From positions 1 through 11,297 of the forward strand of contig JAABRJ010000473.1 in the NCBI GenBank assembly GCA_011390985.1: 11,297 nucleotides of DNA, written 5' to 3'. Source of the stretch: Desulfobacteraceae bacterium (GTDB lineage Bacteria > Desulfobacterota > Desulfobacteria > Desulfobacterales > JAABRJ01). The position numbers and the translations under genes were made by a program. Below are positions 6,317-11,297 of the stretch, piece by piece (the first letter of the stretch is position 1; each line of letters opens with the position of its first letter). Under the pieces are notes generated by a model. The model did no database searches. It had not been told where the DNA came from and saw only the letters and a program-made list of their open reading frames with translations.

Positions 6317-7567
6317 TCACACCCAGCCGCGCAGCTTGCAGGCTTCGGCCACGCGGGCGACCGACACCAGGTAGGCGGCCTTGCGCATGTTGACCTGCTC
6401 CCGCTGGTGCATCTCGAAGACCCCCCTGAAGGCCTTGGTCATCTGCTCGTCCAGACGACTCTGGACTTCCTTCAACGTCCAGTAAAAGTTGTAGGCGTTC
6501 TGCACCTGCTCGAAATACGAAACGGTGACCCCGCCGGCATTCGCCAAAAAGTCGGGGATGACGGCGATGCCCTTTTCCTCGAGGATCTGATCCGCTTCCG
6601 GGGTGCTCGGCCCGTTTGCCAGCTCAAGGCAGAGCTTGCATCTGAGCGTGTCCGCATTTTTTTCCGTAATCACATTTTCCAGCGCCGCAGGCACCAGCAC
6701 GGTGGCTTCGACCGCGAAAAGCTCCTCGTTGGTGAGCGCATCGCCATCCGCAAAGCCGGCCACCCCCCCATGCATCGCCACGTGATCCACCAGCTTTTGC
6801 GCCTCCAGGCCCTTGGAGTTGTAAACCCCGCCGGTTTCATCGGCGGCGGCGATGATTTTCAGCCCCAGGATCGATTCGGCCAGGAGCGCGCCATACTTGC
6901 CCACATTGCCAAGCCCCTGAATCGCCATGGTGGCGCCGTTCAGATCGATGTTGAAGGCCTTGGCGGCCTCCCGCAGAACATAGACCCCGCCTCGGCCGGT
7001 GGCATCCTCCCGCCCGGGCGAGCCGCCCAGCGGCAACGGCTTGCCGGTGATGACCCCGGGCTGTTTCGCCCCGGTGAGGGTTTCATACTCGTCCAGCATC
7101 CAGGCCATGATCTGGGGGGTGGTGTAGACATCGGGCGCCGGCACGTCCCGGGCGCTGCCCAGCACCCGCACCACGGCCCGCATGTATGCCCGCGCCAGGC
7201 GTTCCTTCTCCGCCATCGAAAACGCCTTGGGGTTGCAGATCACCCCGCCCTTGCCGCCGCCCAGGGGCAGGTCCACCACCGCGGTTTTCCAGGTCATCCA
7301 GGTCGCCAGGGCGCGGACGGTGTCGATGGTCTCGTCCGGATGCCAGCGCAGGCCGCCCTTGGCCGGCCCGCGGGCCGTGTTGTGGGCCACCCTGAAACCG
7401 TGAAAAATCCGGGTCGACCCGTCGTCCATTTTGACCGGCATGGTCACCTTCAGCTCCTGCATCGGCCAGCGCAGCAGCTCATGGGTGGCCGCATCCAGGC
7501 CGAGCTTCTCGGCGGCGCTGTCGAGTTGCTGCTGGGCATTGGTGAAGGGGTTCAGGGATTCGCTCAT
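6317..7567 (-). CDS. gdhA: Glu/Leu/Phe/Val dehydrogenase family, most likely glutamate dehydrogenase (416 aa)
   Basis: Catalyses reversible oxidative deamination of glutamate to 2-oxoglutarate and ammonium with NAD(P), in the cytoplasm. Seen in the sequence: GPAKGGLR (Lys70), TWKTAV (Lys94), the active-site loop LPLGGGKGGV (Lys106), DVPAPDVYT (Asp146), the dinucleotide fold QGLGNVGKYGA (217-227), ELANGP (315-320) and PDFLANAGGVTVSYFEQVQN (338-357). All catalytic residues are present and the length equals that of the compact hexameric bacterial/archaeal enzymes (about 415-420 aa). The frame opens 12 codons earlier, but AAGGAG at 7577-7582 sits 9 nt before the ATG at 7567. Coenzyme preference cannot be read safely. 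It lies downstream of an aminotransferase and AOR, where it would regenerate 2-oxoglutarate from glutamate; that catabolic direction is inference. Leucine or other amino acid dehydrogenase is a less likely alternative, given the length and the ANGP and SYFEQVQN blocks. Confidence 0.93.
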   Translation of the reverse strand: MSESLNPFTNAQQQLDSAAEKLGLDAATHELLRWPMQELKVTMPVKMDDGSTRIFHGFRVAHNTARGPAKGGLRWHPDETIDTVRALATWMTWKTAVVDLPLGGGKGGVICNPKAFSMAEKERLARAYMRAVVRVLGSARDVPAPDVYTTPQIMAWMLDEYETLTGAKQPGVITGKPLPLGGSPGREDATGRGGVYVLREAAKAFNIDLNGATMAIQGLGNVGKYGALLAESILGLKIIAAADETGGVYNSKGLEAQKLVDHVAMHGGVAGFADGDALTNEELFAVEATVLVPAALENVITEKNADTLRCKLCLELANGPSTPEADQILEEKGIAVIPDFLANAGGVTVSYFEQVQNAYNFYWTLKEVQSRLDEQMTKAFRGVFEMHQREQVNMRKAAYLVSVARVAEACKLRGWV

Positions 7568-7629
7568 GGTAGGGTGCTCCTTGTCGGTTGGGGTGAGGAT
7601 CACCTGCGTCCACCGGTTGCGACGCGTTC

Positions 7630-7663
7630 AAAAAAAGATCGGTTTTGCCACCCACGGTCCGAT
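7630..7663 (-). terminator. Weak candidate terminator or attenuator between the moaD-like gene and gdhA
   Basis: On the minus strand ATCGG (7659-7663) can pair with CCGAT (7638-7642) across a 16-nt loop, and a run of seven Ts (7630-7636) follows after one base. The T-run is good but the stem is only 5 bp with a small inner ACC/GGT pairing. It starts 12 bp after the moaD-like stop and ends about 60 bp before the gdhA start, so partial termination could separate the patA-aor-moaD part from gdhA. Confidence 0.3.
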
Positions 7664-7674
7664 GCCGCCGGGCC

Positions 7675-7923
7675 TCACCCACCAAAAATCGGTTGAAAGA
7701 TGCGGACCCGCGCCCCGTCGTGCAGCGGAGCGTCGCCCGTGACCAGCCGGCCATCGACGGAAATAAACCCCAGACGGACTTGCCCGAGGCCCAGGCGGGT
7801 GAGCAGGGCTTGCACCCCGTCGCCCTCCCGGAGCACGATGCTCAGGCCGTTTTCAGCGTCATAGGCCGCCAAGCGCTTGTGCAGGGTCCCGTAAAGCTTG
7901 ACCCGGACCAGAATCTCGCACAT
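7675..7923 (-). CDS. MoaD/ThiS-family sulfur-carrier-like protein (82 aa)
   Basis: A small beta-grasp protein ending in Phe-Gly-Gly, the tail that is adenylated and thiocarboxylated in MoaD and ThiS sulfur carriers. MoaD donates sulfur to make the dithiolene of molybdopterin, the pterin that also carries tungsten. Visible family features are an N-terminal beta strand (ILVRVKLYGTL), the VDGRLV turn in the middle, a DGARVRIFQPI strand near the end and the exposed terminal GG (81-82). Length is typical (80-90 aa). Start: the ATG at 7923 gives the best family-like N-terminus and lies 9 nt after the AOR stop; in-frame TTG (7932) and GTG (7926) are alternatives, and no clear ribosome binding site is seen, which suggests translational coupling to aor. 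Placement directly behind an AOR gene is a recurring arrangement and suggests a dedicated role in making the AOR cofactor. Confidence 0.88.
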   Translation of the reverse strand: MCEILVRVKLYGTLHKRLAAYDAENGLSIVLREGDGVQALLTRLGLGQVRLGFISVDGRLVTGDAPLHDGARVRIFQPIFGG

Positions 7924-7932
7924 CACCGGCAA

Positions 7933-9660
7933 TCAGAAATCAAAGGTCTGGTCCATCTGCTCGGCGCTCACCACCACGACCTTGTTGTGGGGCGGCAGCG
8001 GCTCAGTGTAGAACATTTTCGGCAGACGGTCGTCCTCGCGGGTGAAGCCGGCCCTGCGGTTGAAATCCCGCTCGGCCGTGAGCACCCGGCGGCCCAGGTC
8101 CCGCCAGTCGGCCTTGGTGAACGGCTGACCGAGCTTGGCGCTGATCATCGTCAGAAAATGATCGAATCCCCCCTTGGCGGCCAGACCGGATTGGGCGAAA
8201 TCACAGAGGCCCACGGTGTCGACCGCAGCCATGTGGATCTGGGTGTCGCGCGAGGCTTCCACCTGCCCCTCGGCCGAAAAGCGGTCCAGGGTGCCGCCGA
8301 AGGCCTCCAGGTTCTTGTCGACGACCCATCCGGCGGTGTGGTCGCCGCCCATCGGGCTGGTGGCGTAGGTGACCGCCATACCCTGCAGCGCACGCGGGTC
8401 GTAGGCCGCCATGCTCTGGTTTTTCATGACGGGAACGCGCTGGTGGTTGAAGTGTTTGCCGACCGCCCCAGGGCCGCCGCCGAGCACTTTGCCGAACGCG
8501 GTCCCCCGGCCGATCTCCGCGACCATCGCGATCGCGCTCTGGGCGTCGCCGAAAGGCCGGTAGCCGGCATCCATGGCCACACCGATGGCCACACCGGTGC
8601 TGATAGTGTCCAGCCCGATGTCGTCGCAGAGGAAATCCAGCCGGGCGATGGCGTCGAGATCGTCGTTGCCGATCATGGCCCCCATGGACCAGATGGTCTC
8701 GTATTCCAGCGAGGAGGTCACGTAACCGCCGTCTTGGTCCACGTATTCGTTGGAACAGTTGATGATGCAGTTGGCGCAGCCCTTGTGGGTGGTCTTGCCG
8801 CCCCTGGCCTTGATGGTTTTGGCCAGGGTTTCGCCGCTGATCTTGTCGGCGCCCGCAAACTGGCCCTGGGTGGCGTTGCAGGTGGGCAGGGCACCAGCCT
8901 CGTTGATGGGGCCCACCAGCGCGGCCGTTCCGAGCTCCGGCAGGATCTCACCGCTGAACTCATCGGCCTTGACCGCCTGGGCAAAGGCCTTGGCGGAGGC
9001 CTTGAAGGCCTCGGGGTCCACCAGGGTATCCGGGTTTTTGCCGCCCTGGTCCACCACCAGCGCCTTGAGCCCCTTGGAGCCCATCACCGCTCCCAGTCCG
9101 CCGCGACCGGCGGCGCGGCATGGCCGCCCGTCAAAATCCGTGGTTTGAATGGAGGCGATCGCCATCTGGAACTCGCCGGCCGGGCCGATGCAGGTCACGC
9201 TGTTTCTCTCGCCGCAGGCCGCCTTGACTTTTTTCACGAAACCGTAGGTGCGCATGCCTTTGTATTCGCCGGCGTCGATCAGCTGCGCCTTGCCGGCGCC
9301 GTCGATTTTGAGCAGATAGCGTTCGTCCGCCGGCGCCTGGCCCTCAACCACGACGGCCGTGATCCCCAACTTGGCCAGATCCGCGGCCACCGTTCCGCCC
9401 ACGTTGCTCTCCTTGATGCCGCCGGTCAGCGGGCTCTTGGCGCCCACCGAAAGCCGGCTGGTATTGATCAGCGTGGTCCCGCTGAGATAACCGGGGGCGA
9501 ATATCAACCTGTTTTCCGGCCCCAAGGGGTCGCAGGTGGCCGGCACTTCGGCGTTGATCAGGGTGGAGGTCAGTCCACGGCCGCCCAGACCGGCGTATTC
9601 GGCCGGCAGCGCCTGGTCGGTGATCGCTTTGGTGGTCATGTCAACTCGAATTACCTTCAT
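7933..9660 (-). CDS. aor: Aldehyde:ferredoxin oxidoreductase, W/Mo-bis-pterin type (575 aa)
   Basis: Oxidises aldehydes to carboxylic acids and passes electrons to ferredoxin through a [4Fe-4S] cluster beside a tungsten (or molybdenum) bis-pyranopterin. Numbered from the ATG at 9660: GRGGLGAVMGSKGLKA (185-200) is the AOR signature; CANCIINC gives Cys295, Cys298 and Cys302, and VGLCDF gives the distant Cys486, so all four cluster ligands are present. The two pterin-site motifs DDIGLD (346-351) and DTVGLC (481-486) are intact. Length is close to that of archaeal AOR (about 605 aa). The frame opens 7 codons earlier, but AAGGAGG (9667-9673) lies 6 nt before the ATG of MKVIRVDM. It is cytoplasmic with no signal peptide. 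It follows patA by 57 bp and precedes the moaD-like gene by 9 bp, so the three are probably co-transcribed. Aldehyde specificity and metal choice cannot be read; formaldehyde- or glyceraldehyde-3-phosphate-specific relatives are less likely alternatives. Confidence 0.94.
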   Translation of the reverse strand: MKVIRVDMTTKAITDQALPAEYAGLGGRGLTSTLINAEVPATCDPLGPENRLIFAPGYLSGTTLINTSRLSVGAKSPLTGGIKESNVGGTVAADLAKLGITAVVVEGQAPADERYLLKIDGAGKAQLIDAGEYKGMRTYGFVKKVKAACGERNSVTCIGPAGEFQMAIASIQTTDFDGRPCRAAGRGGLGAVMGSKGLKALVVDQGGKNPDTLVDPEAFKASAKAFAQAVKADEFSGEILPELGTAALVGPINEAGALPTCNATQGQFAGADKISGETLAKTIKARGGKTTHKGCANCIINCSNEYVDQDGGYVTSSLEYETIWSMGAMIGNDDLDAIARLDFLCDDIGLDTISTGVAIGVAMDAGYRPFGDAQSAIAMVAEIGRGTAFGKVLGGGPGAVGKHFNHQRVPVMKNQSMAAYDPRALQGMAVTYATSPMGGDHTAGWVVDKNLEAFGGTLDRFSAEGQVEASRDTQIHMAAVDTVGLCDFAQSGLAAKGGFDHFLTMISAKLGQPFTKADWRDLGRRVLTAERDFNRRAGFTREDDRLPKMFYTEPLPPHNKVVVVSAEQMDQTFDF

Positions 9661-9717
9661 CGCGGCCTCCTTATGGGGCAAAGGGGTTGAAAAAGGAAAA
9701 GGCGGCTGGGGTGTTTT

Positions 9718-11067
9718 TCAGGCGATGCTTTTGAAGGTGTCCTCCAACCGGTTGAGCACCTCATCCAGGATTTTATAAGGTATATTCAAGGCCGGTTCAA
9801 TCCGGATGTTCTTGGCGTTGGTCAGGGTCCCGGCGGTGATGACCTTGCGGCTGAAAAGCCCTGAAGCCACCTGGTAACCGGTTTGGTCGGTGGGAAATTC
9901 CATCCCGATCAACAGCCCCTTGCCGCGCACCTGTTGCAGGATGTGGGGGTAGAGCTCCTGCAGTTCCCTGAGCTTTGCCAGCACGTACGCGCCCTTTTCG
10001 GCAGCCTGGCGCGGCAGGTCCTCCTCCAGCATGACCCCGATGTGCGCCAGGGCCGCAGCGCACGCCAGCGGGTTGCCGCCGGTGGTGGTGGTGTGCATGA
10101 ACGGGTTGGGCTCCAGGCAGGCCCAGATCTTGGGCGTCGAGAGAAAGGCCGACATCGGCACCACACCGCCGCCCATGGCCTTCCCGAGGCACATGATGTC
10201 CGGCGCGACGTCCCAGTGGTCCACCCCGAAAATCTTGCCCGTGCGTCCCAGACCGGTCTGCACCTCGTCGGCGATCAGCAGAACCGCGTAGTGGTCGCAG
10301 ATCTCACGCAGCCGCGGCCAGAAATCGTCGGGCGGCACGATCGCGCCGGCTTCGCCCTGAATCGGCTCGGCCACGACGGCGGCGATGTCGTCGCCCACCG
10401 CCTTGGCAGCCGCCAGCTGCTTTTCAACGGCATCGGCATCACCGAACGGTACATGCCGCACGCCACCCAGCAAGGGCAGCAGGGGGGCGCGAAAAACAGA
10501 CTTGCCCATCAGCGACAGCGCCCCGAGGGTTTTGCCGTGAAACCCCTTGAGCATCGCGATGAAGCCGTTTTTACCGGTGTGAAGCTTGGCCAGCTTCATG
10601 GCGCCTTCGACCGCCTCGGTGCCGCTGTTGGCAAAAAAGCCATACTGAATATCCCCCGGCGTCAGAAAGGCCAGCACTTTGGCAAGGTGCGCCCGCAGGG
10701 GATCGAGCATCTCCTGGCTGTACTGGGGGCTGCGGTCCAACTGGGCCTTGACGGCGGCAACAATCTTGGGGTGCCGGATGCCGGGCGAATAAATGCCATA
10801 GCCGCCCAGGATATCGATGTACTCACGGCCGAGGATGTCCCGCAGGATCGAGCCTTTGCAGACCCATTCGGTCACCGCGAAATCATTGGCCTCCGTCACC
10901 GATTTGCGGTATTCAAGAAACCCCTTGTTGATGTGGTTGGCAAAGTTTTCGCGCGTTTCCCGGGCAATCCGCTGGCAGTCCTCCCGACAGAGGTTCTCGC
11001 AGGGGGTGGTGATGATGTCCACCATGCGGTGGGCTTCCTGCATTGCATAGCAGGTGTCTCGCGCCAT
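9718..11067 (-). CDS. patA: Class III PLP aminotransferase, putrescine aminotransferase-like (449 aa)
   Basis: Fold-type I, class III aminotransferase. It resembles E. coli putrescine aminotransferase (PatA/YgjG: putrescine + 2-oxoglutarate to 4-aminobutanal + glutamate) along its whole length, including GFLEYRKSVT, SQEMLDPLRA, FRAPLLPLLGGVRHVPFG, HTTTTGGNPLACAAALA and IRIEPALNI. Active-site features numbered from the ATG at 11067: NSGTEA (147-152, phosphate binding), GFHGKTLGALS (175-185), DEVQTG (267-272, Asp on the pyridine nitrogen) and CLGKAMGGG with Lys296 as the Schiff-base lysine. Length matches (E. coli about 459 aa). AGGAGG (11074-11079) lies 6 nt before the ATG; the open frame extends 28 codons upstream without family-like sequence. 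One oddity is a Cys-rich N-terminal segment, CENLCREDC (Cys23, Cys27, Cys31), that I do not recall in E. coli PatA. Ornithine, acetylornithine or other diamine aminotransferase is possible. First gene of the minus-strand run, preceded by a strong promoter-like region. Confidence 0.9.
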   Translation of the reverse strand: MARDTCYAMQEAHRMVDIITTPCENLCREDCQRIARETRENFANHINKGFLEYRKSVTEANDFAVTEWVCKGSILRDILGREYIDILGGYGIYSPGIRHPKIVAAVKAQLDRSPQYSQEMLDPLRAHLAKVLAFLTPGDIQYGFFANSGTEAVEGAMKLAKLHTGKNGFIAMLKGFHGKTLGALSLMGKSVFRAPLLPLLGGVRHVPFGDADAVEKQLAAAKAVGDDIAAVVAEPIQGEAGAIVPPDDFWPRLREICDHYAVLLIADEVQTGLGRTGKIFGVDHWDVAPDIMCLGKAMGGGVVPMSAFLSTPKIWACLEPNPFMHTTTTGGNPLACAAALAHIGVMLEEDLPRQAAEKGAYVLAKLRELQELYPHILQQVRGKGLLIGMEFPTDQTGYQVASGLFSRKVITAGTLTNAKNIRIEPALNIPYKILDEVLNRLEDTFKSIA

Positions 11068-11197
11068 TTTTTTCCTCCTCGTGTGGGTCCCCCAGGCGCC
11101 CCGGGGGTGCAGCGCCCAGGAAAAACGACATCTCCGGCCACTGGTCGACATTCGCCGCCGCGTGTGTCTGACTGGGTCAGCCTCACCGACGTGAAAA
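11068..11197 (-). other. 5' leader region of patA
   Basis: About 130 bp with no convincing gene between the AT-rich promoter island and patA. Near the ribosome binding site it can fold in alternative GC-rich ways: CCCCC (11089-11093) with GGGGG (11103-11107), or GGCGC (11095-11099) with GCGCC (11112-11116). The two share the loop region and exclude each other. The AGGAGG at 11074-11079 lies outside both stems. No known riboswitch class is recognised. Confidence 0.4.
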
Positions 11198-11238
11198 CGA
11201 AAAATAGAATTTTAATTCAAATAATTTTCTATTTTTCG
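11198..11238 (-). repeat. 12-bp perfect AT-rich inverted repeat upstream of patA
   Basis: CGAAAAATAGAA (11198-11209) is the exact inverse complement of TTCTATTTTTCG (11227-11238), with a 17-nt AT-rich spacer. It sits immediately downstream of the predicted -10 element, so it would be at or near the very 5' end of the mRNA. It may be an operator (two half-sites about three helical turns apart) or a 5'-end stem that protects the transcript. AT composition argues against an intrinsic terminator. Confidence 0.65.
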
Positions 11239-11264
11239 AAAAAAATATTATATCATTTTTCGAA
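11232..11264 (-). promoter_or_regulatory. Operator-like repeats flanking the patA -10 element
   Basis: TTTTTCGAA occurs at 11232-11240 and again at 11256-11264, a 24-bp period. Because TTTTTCGAAAAA (11232-11243) is itself a palindrome, TTCGAAAAA (11235-11243) also forms an inverted repeat with TTTTTCGAA (11256-11264) across 12 bp that contain the -10 hexamer. Together with the CGAAAAAT at 11198 there are three copies of the same half-site. This is the layout expected for a repressor binding over the promoter; no regulator is encoded in the window and I do not recognise the site. Confidence 0.55.
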
Positions 11265-11270
11265 TGTCAA
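11247..11270 (-). promoter_or_regulatory. Predicted promoter of the patA-aor cluster (extended -10)
   Basis: On the minus strand TGATATAAT (11247-11255) is a perfect extended -10 element (TGnTATAAT). A consensus TTGACA lies at 11265-11270, but only 12 nt upstream of TATAAT, too close to be its -35. TTGACA would pair at 17 nt with TATTTT (11242-11247; 4 of 6), so two overlapping promoters or an activator-bent one are possible. Transcription would start near 11240, giving a leader of about 170 nt. Further upstream GGGTGT occurs twice on the minus strand and TGTCA/TGACA form a small inverted repeat (11265-11269 with 11282-11286), a possible additional protein site. Confidence 0.6.
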
Positions 11271-11297
11271 CACCCTCTTGGTGACACCCTGCCATCC

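Noticed and set aside
6293..7696. A 467-codon open frame on the plus strand
   Set aside because: It is antisense to the glutamate dehydrogenase gene, whose catalytic motifs are complete. The composition is typical of an antisense shadow.
7645..9690. A 681-codon open frame on the plus strand
   Set aside because: It is antisense to the AOR and MoaD-like genes and has no family features; another GC-driven shadow frame.
11068..11151. N-terminal extension of the PatA-like protein by 28 codons
   Set aside because: The extension reads through the GC-rich leader stems and the AGGAGG site, and bears no family resemblance; the ATG at 11067 has ideal Shine-Dalgarno spacing.
11198..11238. The AT-rich inverted repeat as an intrinsic terminator
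   Set aside because: The stem has only four G-C pairs out of 12 and is not followed by a clean T-run on either strand; an operator or 5' mRNA stem fits better.
1..11297. Mobile element, CRISPR array, tRNA or rRNA
   Set aside because: No transposase or integrase motif, no regularly spaced direct repeats and no tRNA- or rRNA-like sequence was seen on either strand by eye. A covariance-model search was not possible.

Overview
The window is GC-rich, densely coded bacterial chromosome. The gene set points to an anaerobe, most likely a Desulfobacterota-like (deltaproteobacterial) sulfate reducer or syntroph: a tungsten/molybdenum aldehyde:ferredoxin oxidoreductase with its own MoaD-like protein, a stand-alone PEP/pyruvate-binding protein, and a Usp protein with the R-for-G variant of the ATP motif. 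The taxonomic call is inference from gene content only.

Layout. Positions 1-1480 (+ strand) hold the 3' part of a UPF0210 (PFL-like, DUF711) gene with an internal frame break, followed 28 bp later by a small single-domain asparaginase-like gene. At 1532-1576 a long hairpin with a T-rich tail terminates the convergent minus-strand universal stress gene (1605-1997), which has its own candidate promoter about 115 bp upstream of its start. From 2330 to 11067 all genes lie on the minus strand and are transcribed right to left: putrescine-type aminotransferase (PatA-like), aldehyde ferredoxin oxidoreductase (AOR), MoaD/ThiS-like protein, glutamate dehydrogenase-type enzyme, PEP/pyruvate-binding protein, YtcJ-type amidohydrolase. 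The gaps between them are 57, 9, 107, 84 and 78 bp, so one operon, or an operon with internal control points, is plausible. Upstream of patA (11068-11297) is a sharply AT-rich island in the otherwise GC-rich window. It holds a perfect extended -10 element (TGATATAAT on the minus strand) bracketed by TTCGAAAAA-type inverted repeats, which looks like the regulated promoter of the cluster.

How the genes may work together (inference). PatA would move an amino group from a diamine such as putrescine to 2-oxoglutarate, giving an aminoaldehyde and glutamate. AOR would oxidise the aldehyde to the acid and reduce ferredoxin. The MoaD-like protein would help build the W/Mo-pterin cofactor that AOR needs. 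Glutamate dehydrogenase would regenerate 2-oxoglutarate and release ammonium. That makes a compact, ferredoxin-coupled anaerobic route from amine to acid, with AOR in the place of the usual NAD(P)-dependent aminobutyraldehyde dehydrogenase. The amidohydrolase could free amines from amides, and the PEP/pyruvate-binding protein has no assignable substrate.

No rRNA, tRNA, CRISPR array or insertion sequence was seen. The high GC content produces many long antisense reading frames, which I treat as shadows.
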